The notes under the pieces are model-generated. The model ran no database searches and was not told where the DNA came from. It saw nothing but the letters and a program-made list of their open reading frames with translations. Positions 1-7,608 of a DNA stretch of 64,000 nt are shown piece after piece; position 1 is the stretch's first letter, and every line of letters begins with the position of its first letter. The DNA is from Chthonomonas sp035294505. GTDB lineage: Bacteria; Armatimonadota; Chthonomonadetes; Chthonomonadales; Chthonomonadaceae. Position numbers and translations under genes: made by a program. The stretch spans positions 1 through 64,000 of the forward strand of contig NZ_DATGKU010000154.1 of NCBI RefSeq assembly GCF_035294505.1, in the 5' to 3' direction.

Positions 1-939
1 CTTGGACTATCCGGACACACTCCTCGTGGCCGCGTGTCACCGGCTCTTCGGAGCTGGTGGGGATTGAAACGTAGCTATCGTAGGGCTTAGCGTGCTGATG
101 GCACGTGTCACCGGCTCTTCGGAGCTGGTGGGGATTGAAACCACTTTCAGTTTTTTCATTTGTTTCCTCCTATTTCGTGTCACCGGCTCTTCGGAGCTGG
201 TGGGGATTGAAACCTGACCGTTGCCTCCTCTGAGCACTGCCGTCCTGGTGTCACCGGCTCTTCGGAGCTGGTGGGGATTGAAACTCTCACTATGGGAGAT
301 GACCAACCACAGGCTGAGCGTGTCACCGGCTCTTCGGAGCTGGTGGGGATTGAAACTTCTACTTTTACCTCTAGCATGGACGCCAACTCTAGTGTCACCG
401 GCTCTTCGGAGCTGGTGGGGATTGAAACACGAGCATAGAGACGATAAAAATTGTTCCCTGTTCGTGTCACCGGCTCTTCGGAGCTGGTGGGGATTGAAAC
501 CGAAGAGTCCATCGAGATACTGTGCGGCCGTATCTACGTGTCACCGGCTCTTCGGAGCTAGTGGGGATTGAAACCGGTTTTCGGTGCGATATGCCGGTGT
601 TGAACGGCTTTGGTGTCACCGGCTCTTCGGAGCTGGTGGGGATTGAAACTTCTAATAAAAATCTTGGGGCACGTTTCGGGATCAAGTGTCACCGGCTCTT
701 CGGAGCTGGTGGGGATTGAAACGCCAGACAAACGAACAAGACCGACCGCAAAGACGCGTGTCACCGGCTCTTCGGAGCTGGTGGGGATTGAAACAACGGT
801 ATAAGGGCTTTGCTGTCCGAAGATGCTGACGTGTCACCGGCTCTTCGGAGCTGGTGGGGATTGAAACATGATCTGTTCGTTGTCCCAGTCGTACCGCTCG
901 ATGTGTCACCGGCTCTTCGGAGCTGGTGGGGATTGAAAC
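1..939 (+). CRISPR. CRISPR array, trailer-side end: 13 repeats, 12 complete spacers
   Basis: Thirteen copies of a 37-bp repeat begin at 34, 105, 177, 248, 320, 392, 464, 538, 613, 686, 758, 831 and 903. The repeat starts GTGTCACCGG and ends GGGGATTGAAAC. All copies look identical except the one at 538, which has CTAG for CTGG in its middle. The twelve complete spacers are 34-38 bp and all different; bases 1-33 are probably the end of one more spacer cut by the window edge. The ATTGAAAC end is the usual 3' end of a repeat, so crRNA is read on the + strand, the leader lies beyond the left edge and this is the old end. Decayed repeat pieces to the right agree with that. No cas gene is in the window, so the subtype cannot be assigned. 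Confidence 0.98.
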
Positions 940-1004
940 ACAGGGGACTCTGATGTCCTCGCTCTACAGAGGGGGAGGGGAACCTGGCGGTGAACACCTC
1001 GCCT

Positions 1005-1080
1005 TCGGCTCGAAATGACAGTTGTATCATCGGCTCGAAATGACAGTTGTCTATCTCACTTCGGCTCAAAGTGACCGTCG
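1005..1080. repeat. Three direct repeats of a CGGCTCGAAATGAC element
   Basis: Two copies (1005-1025 and 1030-1050) share all 21 bases and a third at 1061-1080 is degenerate (CGGCTCAAAGTGACCG). The CGGCTC core also occurs in the CRISPR repeat, so these could be array decay products, but the right-hand half differs and the relation is not certain. Confidence 0.7.
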
Positions 1081-1103
1081 CCTTCGATCCGAAGGCGACA
1101 CTC

Positions 1104-1122
1104 GTATCACCGGCTCTTCAAG
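1104..1122 (+). repeat. Decayed CRISPR repeat, left half
   Basis: GTATCACCGGCTCTTC matches the first 16 bases of the CRISPR repeat with one change, then diverges. Fragments resembling the right end of the repeat follow at 1272-1285 (GTGAGGATCGAAAC) and 1401-1413 (GTGAGAATTGAAC). This is the expected state of old repeats at the trailer end. Confidence 0.6.
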
Positions 1123-1161
1123 GCTCCCCACCCTCACTTCCCTCAAGGCCGATACAGGGAG

Positions 1162-1189
1162 CCCCAGAAAATCGCAAGATTTTCTGGGG
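1162..1189. repeat. Perfect 12-bp inverted repeat with GCAA loop
   Basis: CCCCAGAAAATC at 1162-1173 and its exact complement at 1178-1189 flank a GCAA loop, a stable GNRA type if transcribed. No T-run follows on either strand, so it is not a typical intrinsic terminator. Confidence 0.85.
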
Positions 1190-1202
1190 TAGGGCGCCCT
1201 TC

Positions 1203-1270
1203 CCCTCAAGGCCGACGTCCTTCCCCTCAAGGCACACGCCATCGCCCTCAAGGCCGACGCCCTTCCCCTC
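1203..1270. repeat. 21-bp tandem repeat built on CCCTCAAGGC
   Basis: CTCAAGGC starts at 1205, 1226 and 1247, exactly 21 bp apart, followed by a partial fourth unit that runs into a CRISPR-repeat remnant. More dispersed copies lie at 1142, 1337 and 1362. No frame over this stretch looks like a real gene. Confidence 0.75.
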
Positions 1271-1292
1271 AGTGAGGATCGAAACCCCCTGA

Positions 1293-1319
1293 TAGGGGCA
1301 GGTTTGCAATCTGCCCCTA
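1293..1319. repeat. 9-bp stem hairpin
   Basis: TAGGGGCAG (1293-1301) and CTGCCCCTA (1311-1319) form a perfect stem with a 9-nt loop. It sits just after a CRISPR-repeat remnant. It resembles dispersed extragenic palindromes; function unknown. Confidence 0.7.
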
Positions 1320-1545
1320 CGTTGTGGCACCGACATCTCAAGGCCCCTACCCCCACTCCCCCTCAAGGCCAACGCTGGGGCAGGGCGCTCCTCCCCCTCC
1401 GTGAGAATTGAACGAGAAAAAGAATGAAGATGTGAACAACAACCACCTCGTAAGTGAAAATGGGCTATAATATCCCCAGCAAATAAAAGGGCGTAACTGC
1501 CTAAAACCCAACCCCAAATGCCACGAGAATGAAAGGATAGAAGCT

Positions 1546-2454
1546 ATGGAGCTTGTACCTATCCAGCCCGAACGAATAGGCCAAACCGACTACGCTGCCG
1601 AGCTTTATGAACACCTCGAAAAAGGGAACATCCTTCTCCTCCGTCAAACCCCATTCGCCCCAACAGAGGACGATGCTGCCTTTCTCCGTGGTCAACATCA
1701 GGCCGAAACAAAAATCCATAAAAATATCGCCTACAAAACACCCCTCGATAAATTGACCGGTGCTCAAAACGAAACCCCAGAAGATGCCGAACGCCTTAAA
1801 CGGATTATGAAAGCCTATGCGCATGGAGCCCTTCAGTTCCTCGCCAACCTCCTGCCCGCCTACGCCAAAGCCTGGAAGGTGGACTACGCAAGCTTTCGAC
1901 CCTTCGAGGAACAAGGCCGAGACCTGCCCCTGAGCCGTAGAAATGACCTGATGCATGTGGATGCTTTCCCTACACGCCCCACCCATGGGGGGCGTATTCT
2001 GCGACTCTTTACCAACATTAGCCCCGACCGCGACCGCGTTTGGGTAACCGCAGGCCCCTTTGATCAGCTCGCACAACGCTATGCCAAAGAGGCCGGACTG
2101 GGTAAAGTAACCGGCCTAACGGCAACGCTTCAACGAACCGGAGCCTACGTCACGCGCCTGGTGGGCGTTCGCGCCGATGTCCCTTCCCCCTACGATCAGT
2201 TTATGATGGGATTCCATCACTTCCTTAAAGCCAACGAGAACTTTCAAAAAAATGAGCGCCTCTTTACCTTCCACTTTCCACCAGGCTCCAGCTGGATATG
2301 CTTCACCGACCAAATCGCCCATGCCGTAACCTCCGGCCAGTATGCCCTGGAACAGACCTGCATCGTGCCGCGTAGCGCCATGCAGCACCCAGAATGGGCA
2401 CCGGTGGCCGTGCTGGAACGACTTGCCGGTAAAACGCTGGCGCCCTCCGCATAA
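1546..2454 (+). CDS. kdoO: Kdo hydroxylase family Fe(II)/2-oxoglutarate dioxygenase
   Basis: The 302-residue protein matches the family that hydroxylates the Kdo sugar of the lipopolysaccharide inner core (KdoO). The family's signature stretch HVDAFPTRPTHGGR is present; H137 and D139 would be two iron ligands and H259 (in IAHAVTSGQ) the third. R153 follows in the conserved RILRLFTNI segment. There is no signal peptide, which fits a cytoplasmic or inner-leaflet enzyme. The ATG has a purine-rich GAAAGGATAG ribosome-binding region upstream, and TATAAT at 1466-1471 may be its -10, without a clear -35. The gene stands alone between the CRISPR region and a convergent peroxiredoxin gene. With kdsD at 33417-34433 it argues that the cell makes Kdo-containing lipopolysaccharide. 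Confidence 0.85.
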   Translation: MELVPIQPERIGQTDYAAELYEHLEKGNILLLRQTPFAPTEDDAAFLRGQHQAETKIHKNIAYKTPLDKLTGAQNETPEDAERLKRIMKAYAHGALQFLANLLPAYAKAWKVDYASFRPFEEQGRDLPLSRRNDLMHVDAFPTRPTHGGRILRLFTNISPDRDRVWVTAGPFDQLAQRYAKEAGLGKVTGLTATLQRTGAYVTRLVGVRADVPSPYDQFMMGFHHFLKANENFQKNERLFTFHFPPGSSWICFTDQIAHAVTSGQYALEQTCIVPRSAMQHPEWAPVAVLERLAGKTLAPSA

Positions 2455-2552
2455 ACGCTCCCTTGCCAGCTTGAGAAAACAGAGGCGGACGACAGAAAAC
2501 CGGCTTGCCCCGACGGTAAACTTGCCCTCCAATCGCCCACTCCATACCGAGA

Positions 2553-2575
2553 AGGGCGACCCGCTGGGCCGCCCT
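2553..2575. terminator. Possible bidirectional hairpin between convergent genes
   Basis: AGGGCGACCC (2553-2562) and GGGCCGCCCT (2566-2575) form a 10-bp stem with one mismatch and a GCT loop, between two convergent genes. There is no T-tract, so terminator activity is doubtful. Confidence 0.35.
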
Positions 2576-2634
2576 AGTCTCAAAGAAAGCGCTGCTGACT
2601 GTTGGCTATCGCCCTTTTGCAAAGAGGCTTCACC

Positions 2635-3090
2635 CTAACTGAGCGCGGAGAGAACCTCCGCAGCATGGCCTTCGGGTTTGACCTTATGAAAAACCTTTAC
2701 AAGGCGACCGTCTGGGCCAATAACAAACGTTTGTCGCTCAACCCCCATGTAGCTGCGGCCATAGCGCTTTTTCTCAACCCATACCCCATATAGCTCGGCC
2801 ACCTTGTGTTCGGTGTCGGCAAGGAGGCGCATGGGCAACCCGTACTTTTCGGCGAATTTGGCCTGCGCCCTCGGCGGATCGGTGCTGATGCCTAAAAGTT
2901 CCACGCCGCGCTCTCGAAATCGCTCGGCCATGTCGCGAAACCCACAGGCCTCCGCCGTGCAGCCAGGCGTGTCGGCCCGCGGATAGAAAAACAGCACCAC
3001 CGTTCTGCCGCGCAGATGCGAAAGCGTTGTCGGGTTGCCCTCCTGATCGGGCAACGTAAAGTCGGGGGCGAGATCGCCTTCCTTCAGCAT
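2635..3090 (-). CDS. bcp: Thioredoxin-dependent peroxiredoxin, Bcp/PrxQ type
   Basis: At 151 residues this is a full-length Bcp-type peroxiredoxin that reduces hydrogen peroxide and alkyl hydroperoxides with thioredoxin as electron donor. The active-site stretch YPRADTPGCTAEAC gives the peroxidatic cysteine C44 and the PrxQ-type resolving cysteine C49. The N-terminal GDLAPDFTLPDQEG is typical of the family. The ATG is preceded by an AGGAGG-type site. It is read in the same direction as the Rieske-domain gene upstream, 77 bp away, with an inverted repeat between them. A cytoplasmic antioxidant role follows from the family. Confidence 0.93.
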   Translation of the reverse strand: MLKEGDLAPDFTLPDQEGNPTTLSHLRGRTVVLFFYPRADTPGCTAEACGFRDMAERFRERGVELLGISTDPPRAQAKFAEKYGLPMRLLADTEHKVAELYGVWVEKKRYGRSYMGVERQTFVIGPDGRLVKVFHKVKPEGHAAEVLSALS

Positions 3091-3141
3091 AAAACCTCCT
3101 CTTTACGAAAAAAGCTAGGCAGAAAACACAACCCTCCGTAG

Positions 3142-3169
3142 AGCATGGAAGCGAACCAACCTCCATGCT
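3142..3169. repeat. 8-bp inverted repeat at the 3' end of the Rieske gene
   Basis: AGCATGGA (3142-3149) and TCCATGCT (3162-3169) flank a 12-nt loop that overlaps the stop codon of the minus-strand Rieske gene. It could slow transcription before bcp, but no T-run follows. Confidence 0.45.
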
Positions 3170-4922
3170 AGGGAGAATCGTTGTCCTCCGGCGCATAAAG
3201 ATTTTCCCCTCGATGAAGCCGCAAGGCCACCTGGTAGGTCTGCAGATTGGCCCGAGAAGTAGGACAGTGAGCGGCCAAATAGCGGGCTATCGCCACAAGC
3301 AAAACACGACCTTCGGGTGTATTGCCGTAGTCGCGATATTGGCGAAAGCCGGCCTCGACCATCTGATAGGTATGGAACTCGGCATCCTCTCGCAACAGCG
3401 CATGCCCCAAAGTGGCCAGCAGCTCCGATTCCGAACCGCCGTGAGCCAGCCAGGTCATTACCTGCTGAGCCACCGCCTCCACCTGGTTTTGGCTGTTAAG
3501 TTTGTCGAGCAGGGCGGTTAAAGGCTCTTGAATGGTGTTAAGCGGGCGCGGTAGAGGGGCGGGTGGGGTGTTAAGGAACCTGGCGAGATAGACGCTGAGA
3601 GCACCGTCGAAAACGCCGCGTAGAAGCTCTAAAGAGGGGGCGCGACGCATGGCCTGGTGAACCGCGTTGGCATAGGTAAACGAGTGCAGAACTGTTATCC
3701 AGTCGCCGAATTCGTTGGAGGTTCGGAAATAGGCGATGCGATGGGCTGCGGCCAAAGCAACGGCACCGGCAAGTTGCTCGAAGGTGGCCCCCTGAAGCAG
3801 GGCGGCTTGCAGGTTTTCCACAATGGCAACAGGGTCTTCGCCCAGCAGCAGCTCTAGAAAGGCTGGGGTACACCGCCATGGGGCGGGGCGAGCCTTCTGT
3901 AGAGTCTTCGGTAGCTCCGAGAAGGCGGCAGTTAGCAGATTGGCCAGGTCTATGGGATGGCGCCAACTGGCCGACTCTTCGCTTCGCTGCCCGTTGGCCA
4001 GGACAGGCACCACGCTGAGAAGAATTTGCGGCGTAAAGCGGGCATCTACCTGCTGCAACAGCTCGAAAGCCTTGTTGGCGAAATCGAGCGCGTGGCCACC
4101 GCTAAGGTAGAGGTGGTCGGTCGCTGCGGCAAAGATCATGTCGGCAAGGTGCGAAAGCGGGTGGCCTGCCATAATAGCCGTGTGAAGAACACGCATGGCG
4201 CCGATGCTGTCGCGTACCTCGATAAACTCGCGAAACCAGGCCTTAAGCCGCTCCGGCTCGACATGCGCTTGCGGCAAGGGATCGGGAAGAAAAAGAGGGG
4301 GCTGGTTCGCCACCATGGGGGCAACATGGCCAAGACCGTGGTAGAGCGCCAAAGGCCGATCGCTTGCCTCTAAGGCCGGCAGAATATTGGCCATGGCCGT
4401 GAAAATGGTAAGGCCGGCGTTCCAGCCGTCGCGGGCATGGCGTGTGCCCAGATCGGCACCTACCTCCAGCGCCTGCCGGTGCCCAAGCTCCCCAAAACCC
4501 TCCAGCCCAAGCACCGCTTTGGCAATGACCAACCTTAGGTTGTGCTTTAAGCCGTGTTCTAGGCGCTTGCGGTGCTTGCCTAAGTCGGTTTCGCGGGCAG
4601 GGCGCATGTCCACCCAAACTTTGCCATCGCTTATTCGCGTGGGGAAAACGGTTACGTCGTCAGCCCAAAGGTCGAAAGTGCCCCCTGTCGCGAGGTCAAA
4701 GCGGGCATGATGCCAATGGCAGGTGAGGATGCCACAACGAAGGCTGCCTTGATGCAGCGGAAAACCCATGTGCGGGCAGCGGTTATCCACCGCATAAACC
4801 TGGTTGTCATGCCAAAAGAGGGCCACCGTTCGCCCCTCGATTTCGGCGGTAAGGCAGCCTTGGGCTTTCAGTTGCTCCAGATCGGCTACGGGTACAAACG
4901 ATTCAGAAATGGAGGTTGCCAT
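3168..4922 (-). CDS. Rieske [2Fe-2S] domain protein with a large unrecognised His-rich domain
   Basis: The first 110 residues or so of this 584-residue protein are a Rieske ferredoxin-like domain. Cluster ligands are C49 and H51 in RCPHMGFPLHQG, and C68 and H71 in TCHWHHARF. The remaining 470 or so residues are helical and rich in histidine (LYHGLGH, AGHPLSHLADMI, DHLYLSGGHALDF, LHSFTYANAVHQ). I do not recognise this part; it is not the usual catalytic domain of ring-hydroxylating oxygenases, but the paired histidines would suit a metal site. The chosen ATG has AGGAG nine bases upstream, inside the end of queD; an upstream frame start gives 18 more residues but lacks a site. The gene overlaps queD by 20 bp, suggesting translational coupling. 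A redox enzyme fed by the Rieske cluster is inference. Confidence 0.75.
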   Translation of the reverse strand: MATSISESFVPVADLEQLKAQGCLTAEIEGRTVALFWHDNQVYAVDNRCPHMGFPLHQGSLRCGILTCHWHHARFDLATGGTFDLWADDVTVFPTRISDGKVWVDMRPARETDLGKHRKRLEHGLKHNLRLVIAKAVLGLEGFGELGHRQALEVGADLGTRHARDGWNAGLTIFTAMANILPALEASDRPLALYHGLGHVAPMVANQPPLFLPDPLPQAHVEPERLKAWFREFIEVRDSIGAMRVLHTAIMAGHPLSHLADMIFAAATDHLYLSGGHALDFANKAFELLQQVDARFTPQILLSVVPVLANGQRSEESASWRHPIDLANLLTAAFSELPKTLQKARPAPWRCTPAFLELLLGEDPVAIVENLQAALLQGATFEQLAGAVALAAAHRIAYFRTSNEFGDWITVLHSFTYANAVHQAMRRAPSLELLRGVFDGALSVYLARFLNTPPAPLPRPLNTIQEPLTALLDKLNSQNQVEAVAQQVMTWLAHGGSESELLATLGHALLREDAEFHTYQMVEAGFRQYRDYGNTPEGRVLLVAIARYLAAHCPTSRANLQTYQVALRLHRGENLYAPEDNDSP

Positions 4923-5283
4923 GGTCTTGTTCTCCTGTATAAACACAACCGCTGGTGCAAGTCTCTTGCACCACAATGCGACTTAGCCCTGGCAGACGAG
5001 GTTTAAGCCTTTGCCAAATCCATCGGGCGAGGTTCTCGCTCGTCGGGTTTTCTAGCCCCTCTATCTCGTTGAGGTAACGATGGTCAAGCATCTCTTGAAG
5101 CGGGCGAAAGGCCGCGGCGATGTCGGCAAAATCCATAACCCAACCCACATGGGGGTCAACAGAGCCACTAACGTAGATGGTGATACGAAAAGAGTGTCCG
5201 TGCAGACGCGCGCATTTATGGCCCTCCGGCACATGCGGAAGGCGATGCGCCGCCTCGATCTGAAACTCCTTGAACAGCTCCAA
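4903..5283 (-). CDS. queD: 6-carboxytetrahydropterin synthase (QueD/PTPS family)
   Basis: This 126-residue protein has the fold signature of the 6-pyruvoyl-tetrahydropterin synthase family. Zinc would be bound by H13 (AAHRL), H28 and H30 (CARLHGHSF), and C24 is the catalytic cysteine. The length and the CxxxHGH arrangement fit QueD, which makes 6-carboxy-5,6,7,8-tetrahydropterin for queuosine and other 7-deazapurines. The start is a TTG with AAGGAGG nine bases upstream. No queC, queE or queF is nearby, so the pathway is not proven here. Overlap with the Rieske-domain gene is unusual and could mean a different pterin-related job. Confidence 0.85.
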   Translation of the reverse strand: MELFKEFQIEAAHRLPHVPEGHKCARLHGHSFRITIYVSGSVDPHVGWVMDFADIAAAFRPLQEMLDHRYLNEIEGLENPTSENLARWIWQRLKPRLPGLSRIVVQETCTSGCVYTGEQDHGNLHF

Positions 5284-5337
5284 TTCGTATCGCCTCCTTC
5301 CACAACCGCCTAGGGCGGTGCGCCAGCGCCCGTTAGG

Positions 5338-6474
5338 CTAGGCGTCTATCTCGCCGTCCTGAAGGCCTAGCGGCAGCGCCTTTGGCCGGTCTACCGCGGT
5401 TTCTGGAAAGTAGTGCTTGTTTTGCTCGGACGATTCTAAAATGCCCAGCATCACATCGAGCACATGGAAGGCAAGGTCTCCTGAGGCGCGGTGGGCGCGG
5501 CCCGAGCGGATGGCGGCGGCCATATCGGCCACTCCCAGGCCTCGCGCGTTGCCGGTATATCCGTAAACGAGGGACACTTCACGCCATTCGGGTTCATCGT
5601 GGCGCTTTACCAACACGCGCCCGCCAAAGCCGTTGGGGTCGGGCACAAGCAGAGAGCCTTCGGTGCCGTAGACCTCAATGTTGGGCATGTGGTGTGCCCA
5701 CACATCGAAGCTGGTAACCAGGGTGGCGATGGCCCCCGTGTGGAAATCGAGTGTGGAAGCGATGTGGGTAGGCGTGCCGACCACGATTTTGGTGCCGTAC
5801 TTCTTTTGGCTTGTAATGGTGCGCTCAGGGAACGTGATGCACGCCGCCCCCGCCACGCGTCGTATCCCGCCGATCATATTCACGAGAGCGGTAAGGTAGT
5901 AAGGCCCCATATCCAACAGGGGGCCGCCGCCCTCTTTGTCGTAATAGAACTCCGGATCGGGATGCCACGACTCGTGGCCGTGACACAGCATAAAGGCGGA
6001 TGCCGCAACAGGCTCGCCGATGACGCCATCGTCAATAAGTTTGCGGCAAGTTTGGTGCCCCCCACCCAGAAAGGTGTCGGGTGCACAACCGATGCGCAGT
6101 CCCTTCTGTTTGGCGAGGGACACCATACGACGGCCTTGCTCGCGAGAGACGGCTAAGGGCTTTTCGCCGTACACATGTTTGCCGGCCTCCAACGCTGCCA
6201 AGGCCACCTCGGCGTGCGCTTTGGGAATGGTAAGGTTAACAACGATCTCAACATCTGGGTCGCTCAGCAGTTGGTCTACCGAAAGCGCTTTGGGCACACC
6301 ATGCTTTTCCGCCTTTTCTTTAGCACGCTCCATGAGAAGATCGGCGCAGGCCACAATTTCGAGGTTGCGGAAACGTTTTCCCGCTTCGAAATAGATGTCG
6401 CTGATGTTGCCGCAGCCGATGATGCCGATGCGTGTGGGCGTTGTGTCTGTCGTCATATGCGCTCTGAAGTCCAT
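5338..6474 (-). CDS. Gfo/Idh/MocA family NAD(P)-dependent oxidoreductase
   Basis: The 378-residue protein has an N-terminal Rossmann fold (IGIIGCGNISDIYF, about residues 16-30) and the family's EKPLAVS motif near residue 105, followed by the C-terminal alpha/beta domain. Such enzymes oxidise or reduce sugars, inositols or related cyclic polyols; the substrate cannot be read from sequence. A second ATG at codon 7 could be the start, but the first has GAGGAAGG just before it. It is divergent from a sugar-isomerase-like TIM-barrel gene. That pairing is common in catabolic modules for unusual sugars and suggests a shared substrate. Confidence 0.88.
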   Translation of the reverse strand: MDFRAHMTTDTTPTRIGIIGCGNISDIYFEAGKRFRNLEIVACADLLMERAKEKAEKHGVPKALSVDQLLSDPDVEIVVNLTIPKAHAEVALAALEAGKHVYGEKPLAVSREQGRRMVSLAKQKGLRIGCAPDTFLGGGHQTCRKLIDDGVIGEPVAASAFMLCHGHESWHPDPEFYYDKEGGGPLLDMGPYYLTALVNMIGGIRRVAGAACITFPERTITSQKKYGTKIVVGTPTHIASTLDFHTGAIATLVTSFDVWAHHMPNIEVYGTEGSLLVPDPNGFGGRVLVKRHDEPEWREVSLVYGYTGNARGLGVADMAAAIRSGRAHRASGDLAFHVLDVMLGILESSEQNKHYFPETAVDRPKALPLGLQDGEIDA

Positions 6475-6621
6475 CCTTCCTCAACAAGTTGCTCTATTTA
6501 GGATACCTCTTCTCTCCCCATGCTAGGTGCGGTGGGGCGTGTTGCAGAGCCGGGCGAACCGAGAGGATGGCAGGAGGGAGCGCGGTAGATAACGAATCTT
6601 CCCTTATTAAAGGAGGCCAAC

Positions 6622-7524
6622 ATGCCATTAGCAGCGTTTCCGAAATGTTTTCTCAAGGCCCTTTGCATTGACCGCACCATGACCCCCGAAGCGTGGATTG
6701 ACCTGGCAGCGGCCCATTTGGAGATAGACGGGTTGGAGCTTTATTGGCGATTTCTGCCTCACGATTCGCCAAGGCACCTGGAGGCATTGCGCCGACAAGC
6801 CGAAAGACATGGGCTTCGGATCGCCATGTTGTGCTACTCGCCCGACTTTACCCAACCGGAGCGCGAGGCGTGGAGGGCCGAGATCGAGAGGGCCAGATGG
6901 GCTGTGGAGGTGGCAGCGATTCTTGGGGCGGAGACCTGCCGTGTGCTCAGCGGACAGGCGCGCCCCGACCTCGATGTGCCGATGGGCTTGCGCCTTGCGG
7001 CGCAGGCCATAGAAGAGCTTTTTCCCACAGCGGAGCGTTTTCAGGTGAAGCTGGCCTTGGAAAACCACTACAAAGATGGGTTCTGGCAGTACCCCGAACT
7101 AGCCTGGCAACAGGAGCGCTTTTTGGAACTGCTGTCGCTTATTCCCTCTTCGCCGTGGTTTGGTGTGAACTACGATCCCTCCAATGCCCTTTTAGCAGGC
7201 GACGATCCCATAGCCCTCCTCGAACAGGTAAAACATCGGGTCATCAGCATGCACGCCAGCGATCGCTATCTGGAAGGAGGTTCTCTGACGGAGTTGCGTC
7301 GTCTGGCCTACTCGCCTCAACAGGGCTATGCGCCCTTCCTGCGTCATGGTGTGATAGGGCAGGGCATGAACGACTACGATAAGATTTTCGCGTTGCTCGC
7401 TTCGGTGGGCTTTCAAGGGTGGGTTAGCATCGAAGATGGGGAGGATGCCGAGCAGGGCATGGCGCACTTAAAGCAGTCGGCCCAGTTCCTGCGTGAGAAA
7501 ATGGCCAAGTATCATCTCCCATGA
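6622..7524 (+). CDS. Sugar phosphate isomerase/epimerase-like TIM-barrel protein
   Basis: The 300-residue protein belongs to the xylose-isomerase-like TIM-barrel superfamily (AP endonuclease 2 fold). Metal-binding type residues occur in LALENHYKDGFW, VNYDPSNALLAGDDP, ISMHASDRY and WVSIEDGED. These proteins isomerise or epimerise sugars and polyols using a divalent metal; substrate unknown. AAGGAGG lies six bases before the ATG. The gene faces away from the Gfo/Idh/MocA gene across a 147-bp gap, and the two probably work on the same compound. No sigma-70 promoter of good quality is visible in the gap. Confidence 0.85.
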   Translation: MPLAAFPKCFLKALCIDRTMTPEAWIDLAAAHLEIDGLELYWRFLPHDSPRHLEALRRQAERHGLRIAMLCYSPDFTQPEREAWRAEIERARWAVEVAAILGAETCRVLSGQARPDLDVPMGLRLAAQAIEELFPTAERFQVKLALENHYKDGFWQYPELAWQQERFLELLSLIPSSPWFGVNYDPSNALLAGDDPIALLEQVKHRVISMHASDRYLEGGSLTELRRLAYSPQQGYAPFLRHGVIGQGMNDYDKIFALLASVGFQGWVSIEDGEDAEQGMAHLKQSAQFLREKMAKYHLP

Positions 7525-7608
7525 AGACGGATTTCCCGAAACCGAAAAAGGCCGCTTTTGGTCTACAATGTTAGGAAGGCTGCACGCTCTGCAGAGAGGA
7601 GAAGAAGG

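Larger units (their letters stand above)
940..1545. other. Gene-free stretch of decayed repeats and hairpins
   Basis: No convincing gene lies between the last CRISPR repeat and the Kdo hydroxylase. The stretch holds three copies of a CGGCTCGAAATGAC-type repeat (1005-1080), CRISPR-repeat fragments at 1104-1122, 1272-1285 and 1401-1413, a 21-bp tandem repeat (about 1203-1270), a perfect 12-bp hairpin (1162-1189) and a 9-bp hairpin (1293-1319). The open frames here merely translate the repeats. Confidence 0.8.

Noticed and set aside
37..909. Several reading frames of 60-116 residues across the CRISPR array
   Set aside because: They translate the 37-bp repeat over and over and have no ribosome-binding sites.
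1047..1372. Arg/Pro/Leu-rich reading frames on both strands
   Set aside because: They follow the 21-bp tandem repeat and hairpins and have no gene-like composition.
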